From the NCBI RefSeq assembly GCF_000512585.2, contig NC_089241.1, forward strand, positions 6,094,001 to 6,158,000: a stretch of DNA of 64,000 nucleotides, read 5' to 3'. The DNA comes from Kwoniella bestiolae CBS 10118 (lineage: Eukaryota; Basidiomycota; Tremellomycetes; Tremellales; Cryptococcaceae). Under the pieces are notes generated by a model. The model was not told where the DNA came from, did no database searches, and saw only the letters and a program-made list of their open reading frames with translations. The translations under genes and the position numbers were made by a program. This document shows, piece after piece, positions 1 to 10,007 of this stretch (its first letter is position 1; every line of letters starts with the position of its first letter).

Positions 1-979
1 CCTCAGATTCCACAGAAATATCATACGTCTGCATCTCCGTGTCCTTCTCTCCCTCCAGTTCAGATCCAGAGTCGACACCTACGTCCACATCAACCTCCTC
101 AGCAGCATCCAACTCCTCCATCTCCTCTTCCAACTCCTCCCAACTCTCAGCTAACGTCTCCGTCCCCATCACACCTGACGCCTCGAGCGGCTCGATCTCA
201 TCAGTCACATCCCTCCATTCCTTCCTACGCTGTAACGTCTCATTATATTCCAATGGATCTTTCAATGGTTTAATGATATCCCCCGGTCTCCATGATACCT
301 CCGTTTCCGTCAAATACGCCCAACCCGGTATATTAAGGAAGTACGACACACTCGACAGGACTATCACTGTTCCCACTAGGAAAAGGGACAATACAATCAA
401 GAGTCCGATGATGATTTTACGTGTCTTTGAGGATTTCGGTTTTGATTTTGATTTGGGTTTGTTCGAAGAGGTGTTGATGGGTGATGGTCTGTCATTGCGC
501 GAGGAGGAGGAAGGCGAGGAGTTGCTGGGGTACGACATTGTACGAGATCTTCTCGGTTTTGTAGGTGTGTGTGGGGGGATGGTGGGATACGAGGGAGGGC
601 CGTTAGCGTTACGTGAGATGGATAGGGAGGTTCGACGACGGGGGTATTGGGGGAGGTGGAATGCCGATGATGTCGATGAAGAGGTGGTAGGTGGGGATGA
701 CGATGAGATGCTGATAGGGAGATCTAGATCATTTATGTTGATTATTCGATGATGCGTGTGGGTATGGACAGGCGATGATGGTGTAGGAGCTGGTAGTACC
801 AAAGAGACAGAGGTGGTTCTTGAACGATACGTCGAGTCTGAATTTCGATTTGAGCTGGTGCTGGTGCTGTTGGTAAAAGGTATATCCGATATCGAGGATC
901 TTTGTTTTTGTTGTTGGTGATGATGGGAATACACAGATGAATGATTATTATCGTTATGATGGTCGATGGGATTATCCAT
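1..979 (-). CDS. Type II membrane protein with acidic stalk (3' end beyond window)
   Basis: An uninterrupted frame runs leftward from the ATG at 977-979 to the window edge without a stop, giving at least 326 residues. Residues 1-185 are rich in Ser, Pro, Thr, His and Gln and look disordered and cytosolic. A basic stop-transfer stretch (KSKSKPKSSKTRK) precedes one strong transmembrane segment at about residues 189-211 (IIIGLLIVLSLFLVGTVIVL). After it comes a short region with two Trp residues, then a very acidic stalk from about 285 to the edge. The order short cytosolic tail, signal anchor, stalk is typical of Golgi or ER type II proteins, often glycan enzymes, but any catalytic domain would lie outside the window, so no function is assigned. 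Start choice: this is the first ATG of the open frame. No intron signal interrupts it. Confidence 0.7.
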   Translation of the reverse strand, partial: MDNPIDHHNDNNHSSVYSHHHQQQKQRSSISDIPFTNSTSTSSNRNSDSTYRSRTTSVSLVLPAPTPSSPVHTHTHHRIININDLDLPISISSSSPPTTSSSTSSAFHLPQYPRRRTSLSISRNANGPPSYPTIPPHTPTKPRRSRTMSYPSNSSPSSSSRNDRPSPINTSSNKPKSKSKPKSSKTRKIIIGLLIVLSLFLVGTVIVLSSVSYFLNIPGWAYLTETEVSWRPGDIIKPLKDPLEYNETLQRRKEWRDVTDEIEPLEASGVMGTETLAESWEELEEEMEELDAAEEVDVDVGVDSGSELEGEKDTEMQTYDISVESE

Positions 980-2145
980 TTAGATGAAAGGGGTTCATAA
1001 AGGTCCCCTTATTACCTTTTTACCTTTCTCCAGTGAGTGGGTGGTATAGCGTATGGAGATGGCCAAAGTGTAAAGGTAGAAGGGTATGTGCTTGTATGAG
1101 ATGTAAAGTAAATGAATGATGGACAGAGCGTAATGCTAACTACAATACTAGGTCTTGTGCATGGGGCGGTTAATGGTTAACGGCAACGGCCAAATGGTTG
1201 ATGGTTGATGGTTGATCTCGTAGTCAAGCAGAACACCAAAAACGCGGAGATCTTGTAGTATTACAGTATTATAGCACTGTATTACCGCAGTGGTAGCGTA
1301 AGGGTCAGAACAGAGAGTGAAATTAGAAGGGGGAAAAGGGTAAATAGAAATAAAAATGGAAAGGAACCCGTTTCAGGTTTAGAGCTGCTCTGCTAGCACT
1401 GCATATTTATCAAACCATGGATCCAGCTCCCAGTATCAGCGACAGAGGCCATTTCACTGCTTCCCAGATAGTCGTGTATGCATCATACCAAGACCACCTC
1501 ATACTGACGACACCCCCTCCTCTCGCAGTCAATGCTATAGATAATCCCACCTATAATCTATCAACCTCCATTCACGCGCACCGCACCGCACCGCCCCTTG
1601 TTTACTCTATACTCCTACTCCTATACTCTAATACGCTAATAACCGAAAATACCATACCAAAGGTAATTGCCTAATACAGTAAATTACAATTGGGATGATG
1701 CGCTAAACGCCACTGCATGCTCAATGCTCGGTGCCCGAATCATCGTTATCAGCGTACGTGCACATGGATCACTGAGATTCATCTAAACGATTGGCTATCA
1801 AGTTATCTTCTGAGAAGAAGGATGAGAGGCAGCCAGCTAAAACCGGTGTATGGCATTATCCCACAACCCTTGGCGATCTACATACTGTACTGTACGAGAA
1901 CGTCATAGAGAGGTTGACAATAAATTTGCAACGATAGCTTATGTGTTTCTCACGCCATCCATCATGCAGGTGGATATATCGCAATGAAGTAGCTGTATAC
2001 ATGTGCTGTGATGGATAGATCAGGAAAGTACCTTGACATCTTCTATATACAATACATCATCCGCTCTCGTCTCCTTGAATCCCTATTCACAAACCGATGA
2101 CATCCATCACTATACAATGGATGTCGATCCGACGCTAGATCTCAA
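980..2145. other. Intergenic region upstream of the left-edge gene
   Basis: About 1.15 kb between the start of the left-edge membrane protein gene and the stop of the Nudix gene. It is AT-rich with short repeats, including a 7-bp unit repeated about three times near 1194-1216. Short open frames here (for example 1417-1674 and 1717-1908) show no protein-like composition, splice structure or recognisable motif. It presumably holds the promoter of the leftward gene and the terminator of the next one. Confidence 0.6.
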
Positions 2146-3447
2146 TCACGCGAATTGTTTGGAGAGTTGCCATCCCTGTGCGATACTAGAGATCAAAGCA
2201 TCAACAGCGAACCCTCTCTTGGAGTAATCTATCCAGACAACATGTCAGCTCCAGCTCTGAGTATCTCAATGTAGATCGGTTGCGGGGGCCAGCTCACCTT
2301 TGAGTGTAGAATGTAGATCCTTGAGCGCGACCACACGCTTGATGATGTGTTCTCCCTACGCATTCATCAGCCATAATCCCGCCTTTGTCGATTGATTGCA
2401 TGACTCACAGGTTCAAGTTTTTGCTCAGGCTCTGGATCATCTTCCCCAAGTTTGACATCAACAGTGACGAGATGCATATTGGCTCCTGACATGCTTGTAG
2501 AAACAATCATATCAGCTAAGCAGGAAGGAACAAAAGATGAATGGCCACACTCACCCAGGATCTTTGACCAGAACATCCGATACCTCCTTAACACTCGCAT
2601 TTCCCTCTCCAGCTTTACCAAATCCATAGCCCGTCTCTTCGTGCAGCTCTCTCAATGCTGTGGTCCTACCACCCGCAAGACATATCAGCCTGCTCTGCTC
2701 TGCTCTCAAGAGACGAATGGGAGGACCAGTCTAGGCTCACCCAGCATCCTCTCCCTCATCTATGAGACCTGCTGGGAGCTCTACATTGTACACATCATGT
2801 CAGCTTGATCTCTCTCTCTCTGCCATCCTGCGTTGGTGCATAGGGTAATGACAACTCACCAATGACAGTCGCTCCTGCAGGTGGACGGTACTGCTCAATA
2901 ATAATTGTCGAAACAGGCTTCGAGGGATGATGGAGCAATGCCAGAATATGTACGGCTAAAACCGCCATCCGTCAACTCCTATAATCACCCCATCACAGAG
3001 TACAAAGAAAGTGCACTCACAATCGACTCCAGCTTTGGGCCTTTTGGTCCTATTCGCAACTTCCCAGTTCCTCTAATCCCCAATACAAATATCAGCTTCT
3101 CGTCCATCCCCCAGACCTGGACCTGAAGCGACATGACCAAATGGGATCAAACGGAATAGATTAGATCCATAGCGGTAACTATGACACCAACTCACCTCCT
3201 TACCCTCCTGATCTTTCCACCTGATATTCTCCAGCTTCAACCACTTCGCATCTGTCTTGTACTCCTCCACACCAAGGATCTCAGGTTCCTGTACTTTGGA
3301 GTTGCTAGACATGGTACGTATCTGCTTTATGGAGTTGACAGATTCGGCAGTAGATGTCAAATGGGGGTTTGGGGTGTAAGCGGTTCTTGTGATTGATCGT
3401 CTTGTGGATAGGGACGATAGAGCGCTTCGTAGAGAGGGTCGTCTCAT
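2146..3447 (-). CDS. YSA1: Nudix ADP-ribose pyrophosphatase, Ysa1/NUDT5 type
   Basis: Hydrolyses ADP-ribose and related nucleoside diphosphate sugars to AMP and sugar phosphate (family knowledge). Eight exons: 3447 (or 3312)-3196, 3072-3021, 2955-2860, 2780-2741, 2665-2555, 2493-2409, 2355-2298 and 2228-2146; all phases fit. The product contains the Ysa1 signature NWEVANRTKRPKAGVDS, then IEQYRPPAGATVIELPAGLIDEGE. A perfect Nudix box (G-x5-E-x7-RE-x2-EE-x-G) runs across the junction of exons 4 and 5 and ends in RELHEETGY. There are two in-frame starts. ATG 3312 gives 213 residues, the usual length of the family. ATG 3447 gives 258 residues and adds an Arg/Ser-rich N-terminus (MRRPSLRSALSSLSTRRSI) that resembles a mitochondrial presequence. 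I annotate the longer span but regard the short form as equally likely. Confidence 0.9.
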
Positions 3448-3783
3448 TGAGTCATAGTTAGAAGAAAGGGGGAAGATCGACTTGAAGACGATTGAGTACA
3501 ATGGAGGTTTGAATGTTTGTATGACGCAATTCACGAAGCAGGGTGGGGGAGTGAAGTGGAGGTCGACCATGAAACAATAACACAAAACAGCCTAAGCTCG
3601 ATCCACAAGAAATACATACATGATATACTGGATATCACCCTATCGAAGATCTGATATCTATATCTGATCGTCCAAGACTACCTGCAAAGCTATACAATAG
3701 ATAATATATACACAGCTTGATCCTTGGATAATTGCATCCCAGCAGGACCCCCTACCAATCATCTGGCTGTATCAGTTCGCCAC

Positions 3784-6164
3784 CTAATCAATAGATATCC
3801 TCCTCTGAGCCATGACCATCTCCTGATCCTTCTCCTGAGTCTCATGGCTATTCGACCTCCACATACCCACAATGGAAGATATCGTACCAGGTCTAGCCAG
3901 TACTGCAATAACATGGAACAACAGATTATGATCAGCCAAGAGATACGCGATAATGAGAGATAAGAGGTATGTATGGGTGAATAGAGAGACAACCACTTAC
4001 GAGCCTGTTTCAACCCTTTGCCGAAATTCAACCAAACCATCACCCCCCAAATCGCACAAGCCAAAAGACTGACCAGACTCAACGCATCAAAGGTGGTAAG
4101 CGATTTAGCCAATGTGCGATAGGTCGTATCGGACTGCTGCCATATCCTAGCTAGCTTGAAGATGAAATATGCACATCCCGCTACGAGGCCGACCATGAAT
4201 GCGGCCTGTCAGGATAATCAAGTCTCAGCTGGTTACTTCCGATCATGTAGGGAAAATGAAACAGGAGTTCAGAGGCACGAGGTCTACTCACCATCATATA
4301 CTTGTTCTCATACTTGGCAGCGAATCGCCCAATAACCAGGAATACAAGCAAAAGGGGAAACGCAATCCACGTTATAATGTACTCGACATCCTCGGGATTG
4401 AGCACTGTAGTATCAAATCAGCTACTTGCTTCACTCGTTCGTATGCTAACTGACCAAGCCAGATGAACTAATAATACAACAATATCAGCATCATTCCGTT
4501 TAGCCCAAGTACATGACCGATGTGGTCTAGCTCACCTGAATACCAAATCCCGCGCAGAAAAACGCCGAAAAGTAACAGATACATTCGAATACCTGTAATT
4601 TGGTGTAATATTCTCGGATCATCAGGTCGGCACCTAAGAAACGATACCTTTGCCAACTGTGATAACCAGAAATATTGGTCAGTACCAGTACAATCCCGAT
4701 GGCGCGAAGCTGAAAATACACGAGAAGATGTAGATTGGAAAGAGCGAGGACAGTAGAAAAGCTTACTCACCCAAATTCCCTCTGGAGATAAAAGCACAGT
4801 CCGCTCAATATCAGACAGCTCAAAGCAACCACAGCAATGATCAAAGCCGTCAACACATTCAATGGAATAGTCATAAGTGTAGCTCCGCCCTCGTCGCCCG
4901 TCAATTCCTGTGCCAAATTATCACCTAGGACTTTCCTCAACTCGTATATCTGGATGACGGCGTACCCCAGAAAGGCGAAATTGAAGGCTGTGACGGCGAT
5001 TACTTGGATGGTGTTTTTGGTGCGGATAGCTATGACTGTGAGAACGATTTGCCATAAACTGGTGTAGTAGGGTAAATCAGCTTTGATGAACTTCTGTATT
5101 GATTGAGGAAAGCTAGATGATAATGCAGGCTTGATAGACTTTCTAAATGGATATAGACGCTCATACTCACTGCGCGAGACCAAATATAATCAGATAGATA
5201 GGTAATCTCCTCCTGTTCTCCCATTCTAGATCCGTCGAGGTGGTTGACTCGACTTCTTCGTTAAACCTATACAGAATGTTTCCCTATAATTGTTCATTAG
5301 CCCTGAATGCATCTTCTGCGCGGATGCAATTTTCTGTTTCATGACAACTCACCTCAATGGCAAGGTTGATAACAGTCTCAACCAATATAGTAGCCAACAA
5401 GCACTTGGTCAGTGTTGTAGAAGGTATCATCTATCATACAATTCAATTAAATCCCATCAGCCCAATATCCCAATCTCGCGCGATGTAAATACACGGAGAG
5501 CTGACTCACCCTCTGCCAGACATTTTGATTCCTCGTCGTAGACCCCATCCTCGTCAACCCCGTATTCGGAGTCTTTGGCTGATCATAATTGGAAGTAACC
5601 TGAGCCTGAGCATGTTTCTCGCTCATATCACTATAAATCGATCTTCTATCCCGTTCTCCCTCCAGGTCCCTCTCCTCATCATCTACTGAGATTCGATCGC
5701 TCATTGCTGATTCCGGGCGGAGGTTGAGTGGTTGGGCGGAGGAGTACGATTGGGCAGGTGAGAGGGCGGGGGCGGTGAGTGAGCTGGGGGAGGTCGACGA
5801 GCGAGGATGCGGTGAGGTAGGGGGCTAGTCGAAGCCAACGTCAGCTGTACTTTCTCTCTGAACTCCTCGTATTGGCGAACAGATTAGTAGACGGAAAAGA
5901 AGGGAACTTTGGACCCACATAATCATGTAATTTCAACCCAGCGGTACTAGCAGGCAAAACCACCCCGTCGGTAGGTTGTCTCTGAGCTTTTGGTCCATAA
6001 GCCGTCGCAGGAGGACTCATACTACTTGAAACCCCTACATCCACGGGCGAGAGGTTATCATAAGCTGCTCTGGCCATTGCAGCGGAGCTGGATTCAGCTT
6101 CAGCTTCGGGTCGATCATACGTGTAGTCCGCTATAGTGAAGCGGTCTGTGTCGGTGTAGGTCAT
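3784..6164 (-). CDS. UPF0658-type Golgi membrane protein
   Basis: Polytopic membrane protein of about 554 residues in ten exons: 6164-5919, 5824-5510, 5430-5353, 5283-5171, 5112-4771, 4656-4536, 4467-4455 (13 nt), 4404-4292, 4205-4001 and 3902-3784. Residues 1-190 are soluble, Ser/Pro-rich and cytosolic in style. After that come about seven to eight hydrophobic segments, for example TKCLLATILVETVINLAIE, NVLTALIIAVVALSCLILSG and DALSLVSLLACAIWGVMVWL. The motif RFLGADLMIREYYTKLQVFE followed by FSAFFCAGFGIQFIWLVLNP is characteristic, as I recall, of the fungal UPF0658 Golgi family; molecular function is unknown. The intron before exon 6 needs the acceptor at 4657, not the nearer CAG at 4689, to keep frame and family sequence. 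The donor after the 13-nt exon is GTCAGT. Confidence 0.85.
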
Positions 6165-6802
6165 GCTGAGATATATGTATGTATGTATCTCTCTCTGATC
6201 TGGTCTGGTTGCTGGTCCGGTGTAGGGAAGTTGAGTCTCTAGGATGATGGTGTCTAATGAACGATAGTCGTAGTGAAGGAGCACGGTCGTCCAGCGACGG
6301 TGTTTATTTGCTGTGCACGAGAAGAAGAGCGGATATTCGGATCGGAGATGTAATGAACGTGATGGTGTTGAATCGATATGATTATAAGGTTCCTCTACTG
6401 TTGGAGAAGTAAGTGATGGTGATGATACTGAATGGTCACGTAGATGAGCTGCATGAATTGTGGAGATGGGAAGTAAAAGAATATGAGATATATGGATGAA
6501 TCAAGAGGCACACCTAGCACATAGCACAATAAGGGAAAGAGGGTGCAAGGAATGAGTGAGGAAGCGCGTAGTAAAAGGGAAAAAAGGATTCAAAGGTTGA
6601 TCGATTTAAACTATCCACGCAGCATTTACTTCCCTTTCATCATTCCAACCTATTTACCCCTGTGCAAAACCCTCATGTATCCATGCCCAAGACTACTGCC
6701 AAGAATCACCAACAGTATGTTACACTATGCATACACAGGCTGATCTAATCATACAACATCTCTATACTGCACACGAGTACAAACTAATCACATCATGCCA
6801 AG
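6165..6802. other. Intergenic, upstream of the UPF0658 gene
   Basis: About 640 bp between the UPF0658 start and the PITH-gene stop. It includes a short ATGT/CTCT microsatellite in the presumed 5' leader (6171-6200) and an unsupported frame at 6543-6743. No RNA gene or conserved protein was seen. Confidence 0.5.
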
Positions 6803-7033
6803 TTATCTGATCGTAGTATACCCCGCCCCCTTCTTATCTGCCACCTCGTCAATCTTCTTATCAGCTGCATTCTGAGCAGGGACCTGACCAAGTTTCGACA
6901 TGTCCATCGTATTGATCTTGGGGTCTCCCTTGAAGCCAACGTAGAACATTGTCGATCGAAGGGAAGTCTCCGCTTCAGACTGAATCAGAACTTCTCACAT
7001 CAGCCTACTTTCCTTACTTTCATTTATACTCCG

Positions 7034-7100
<67 letters not shown>

Positions 7101-7781
7101 GTAAAGTCCAACGCACAAAATAGAGAATCACGCTAAAAACATTAGCCAACTTCTGAACTTTCAATCCCCATTCCTCCACTTCCCTCCTTCCATCTGCCAG
7201 TCTCCTAGTCCCGTTTGGCGGAGAAGAAATATCCAAATCCATTATGGGAGTCATCGAGTCCAGATCCGAGAAATCGGGACAATGGGGTAGATTCGCAAAG
7301 AGACGTAAGCGGCCTGGACGATGTGGGTGGCCTGGGGCTGGAGGATGAAGGAGGAGAGTTCGGAGTCGGAGGGACGAGATGAATGGAATGTATAGTATGA
7401 GCTGTCCCATCCATTACACTGAATCAGCATTCGTCATAGACGTAGTGAGGATGTTTAGAGTTTGGAGGTTGGCCACTTTCACTCACATCATCGTCTACAC
7501 CAGATTGCACGAACCCCTCTTCATCCAGCCTGTCGTCCCATGTCTTAATCACTTTAGGAGCAGAAGACACATCTTCCAAGTTCAACCCTGTCACACTGGT
7601 TTCGTATCGCACATCAGTGGCTCATCTAGGAGGTTTGAGGAGAGGCGACCGCTTACTTGTCTTTGTCTATCTGACCCCACAGGTTGGTATTACTCCCCTC
7701 TCCCGCTGTGACTCGCTCCAGTACTTCGGTAGTGACATTATTGCTGAGATCGTCAGCGGTGAGGTCGTCTGCGCAGCTCAT
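6803..7781 (-). CDS. PITH-domain protein (PITHD1/TXNL1 C-terminal-like)
   Basis: A protein of about 231 residues made almost wholly of one PITH (proteasome-interacting thioredoxin-type C-terminal) domain, without a thioredoxin domain. In family terms such domains bind the 26S proteasome; PITHD1 homologues are small stand-alone versions like this one. Exons: 7781-7657, 7595-7487, 7401-7117 and 6979 to about 6803 (the last coordinate is certain only to within about 2 nt). Diagnostic pieces are NLEDVSSAPKVIKTWDDR, LILYIPFISSLRLRTLLLH, the ANLPHCPDFSDLDS segment and the C-terminal STMFYVGFKGDP. Intron 3 (137 nt, long for this window) contains a (CT)29 tract on the coding strand. The start codon sits 279 bp from the divergent REX4-type gene, suggesting a shared promoter. 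Confidence 0.88.
7040..7097. repeat. (AG)29 microsatellite inside PITH-gene intron
   Basis: Perfect AG dinucleotide tract of 58 bp on the plus strand, that is (CT)29 in the transcript of the PITH-domain gene. It lies within intron 3 between the donor (7116) and the acceptor (6980). It is the longest simple repeat in the window. Confidence 0.97.
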
Positions 7782-8060
7782 CGTGTTGAGTGTCTCTCGT
7801 AGTGTTTATGGTTAAAAGTACAGGTTGAGCACAGAGAAAAGATGTTAACAAATGGATTTCATGCTAGAGAAGGCCCGAGCCAAGGGGGTGACGACATGAG
7901 GTGGAGGCGGCGATCGCCGCTTAACAGTATTTCGGAAGATCAGGCTATGTTGGGTGACAGATCAATAAATTTCGGATTTCTGCTGTGATAGATAGATGTT
8001 GAATGCATGATTATGTTTACAAGAGTGATATCAGCATTATCAAAGGCAACAACATTCATC
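7782..8060. promoter_or_regulatory. Probable bidirectional promoter, PITH gene / REX4-type gene
   Basis: 279 bp separate two divergent start codons, so the promoters of both genes must overlap or abut. I saw no clear TATA box. An in-frame upstream ATG of the REX4-type gene (8007) lies here and, if used, would add a hydrophobic 18-residue extension. Confidence 0.5.
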
Positions 8061-9826
8061 ATGAGCAAGGTCGACAAGGTGAGTCTCCTGTACATCGCTT
8101 CAGCTTTTGATGAGATGCCCCGAGCTGATCAGGCTGAACGACAAAGGGTAAGGCACCTGCACCGCCAAGTAGCAATTGGGCAAAATTACAGAAAGTGAGC
8201 GTCAACCCGTACACACAAGAATAAAGCTGATAGATTGAGTAGACACTACCAGCCCCATCAACGACCAAAACAAGTAAGCAGAAGAAGTCCGAAGCGCGAC
8301 GAGCATTCAACGATCAGGAGAGACAATCCAAGAAGTACGGGTTAAACGGCGTATCGAGGTATCTCGGGAAAGCAGAATTCGAGAGATCAAGCGGACAGTC
8401 TTCATCGAGGTGAGCTATCTAATCGCTTGAGATGTTTTAGCCGAACGATGACCGACTATGTACATTGTCTCCGAGAAGCGCTGTAGCTGGACCATCCAAA
8501 ATTACCGTTCCTGCTCCCTCGAACGCCAAGGAGGATGTCATCTTGTTACCTGCACCGTCGGATTCGCCATTGGTAGAAGAGCTGAGAGGGATGGTATCTG
8601 GGAAAGGTGTATTGAATGAATCGAAGAAGGCGTAGGTGTCCAGCTGTTTCGACGTATGTCGTCTCTCAGCTGACAATAACTTCATTTGCTTCAGACCTGG
8701 TAACTAGTGAGATGCTTTTCAACTATTTCCTTCAACAAACGCTCTGTTTCATCAGTTAGAGGCGATGCTGATACCTGACTTACTCACCTATCCTCAGCAT
8801 AGCAATAGATTGCGAAATGGTCGGTACAGGACCCAACGGCTCCGAATCGAATCTAGCCAGAGTCTCCATAGTGAACTACCACGGACACATCTTACTTGAT
8901 ACCTTCGTCCAGCCAAGGGAGAAGGTGACAGATTGGAGAACTTGGATATCAGGTGTGAGGGAGTCCGATATGATTGGCGCGCCGAATTTTGAAGATGTAC
9001 AGAAGCAAGTCGCGGGGCTTTGTGAGGGGAGGATCGTGGTGGGACATGCGGTTGATAATGATTTGAAGGTGAGTGTCGCTATCATCACAAATTATGAGCT
9101 ATTGCGATTGGAGACGCAATTTGGTAGTCGACGATGTAACGGTTAAGCTAATCATTACGATGCTTTCCTCCTTGCAGATCTTGCTGCTTAGTCATCCTAG
9201 CCCATTGATAAGGGATACTCAGAAATGCAAGATGTTGAGAGAGAAGGCGAACTCCAAACATCCAGGATTGAAGAGATTGTCGGAGATGGAATTGGGTATA
9301 AGGATACAGCAGGGCTCGCACAGCTCGGTAAGTCACTGTCGCACTTCCAATAGTCACATTCCTATTTCAACGGGACACGGTGATGTTTGCAGATTGTATC
9401 CTCGCTAAAAACCTTCCGCTGACTGTGTTTGTTTGCACGAATCAGGTCACAGACGCAAGAGCTACCATGGGACTATACCGCCTGCACAAAGTGGAATGGG
9501 AGAAACAGCTATATCATACGACCGAGGCATACCGAGCAAAGATAGGGAAGAGCAAGAAGGGCGATAATACGAAGAGAAAGCGTGATGATGAGGAAGATCA
9601 CGTGGCCGACGAAGATGAGCAAGTCCAAGGAGGGAAGAGAGGGAAGAAGGGTGTAGAACAGTTCCCTGGCGGTGGAAGAAAGGGTATTAGTAGTGGGTTG
9701 GGAGTGATTGTAAGAAAGAATGGCAAGAGGGTGGAAAGTGGTGCGGGACATAGAGAGGAGAAGAGGAATGCGCCGACGAGTCAGAGTGGTGCGGGTGGGA
9801 ATTGGTGGGAATCGGTTGACGAGTGA
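8061..9826 (+). CDS. REX4: REX4-type DEDDh RNA exonuclease
   Basis: 3'-5' exoribonuclease of about 400 residues, expected in the nucleolus in pre-rRNA processing (family knowledge). Exons: 8061-8078, 8147-8194, 8243-8409, 8476-8631, 8695-8706 (12 nt), 8798-9068, 9178-9327 and 9446-9826; phases agree throughout. The N-terminus has the Rex4-like NWAKLQK and a basic SKKYGLNGVSRYLG stretch. The catalytic core is complete: ExoI IAIDCEMVG, ExoII VVGHAVDNDLK, the RDTQKCKMLRE segment and ExoIII HSSVTDARATMGLYRLHK. The tail after about residue 300 is Lys/Arg-rich with KRKR and KRGKKG clusters, probable nuclear or nucleolar signals. The start at 8061 was chosen because the family begins close to this point; in-frame ATGs at 8007 and 8013 exist upstream. 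Confidence 0.92.
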
Positions 9827-10007
9827 TCGATCTCTTTCACAGACAGGGAACATGAGTGAAACGAGGTAGGAGGTCGGAGCTGGAGGATATCGATACATCT
9901 AGTAAATAGTACTTGTACATCATATCCTATCTTGGTACAGTCGCATGGATCTGTTGTCATATATATATATACAATTACTTTACCTACCCTTATTGCGTAT
10001 TCATAAT

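Noticed and set aside
4657..4721. Earlier acceptor (TTTTCAG at 4689) for exon 6 of the UPF0658 gene
   Set aside because: Gives a stop in the required phase; the acceptor at 4657 restores frame and the family sequence GWQRYRFLGAD.
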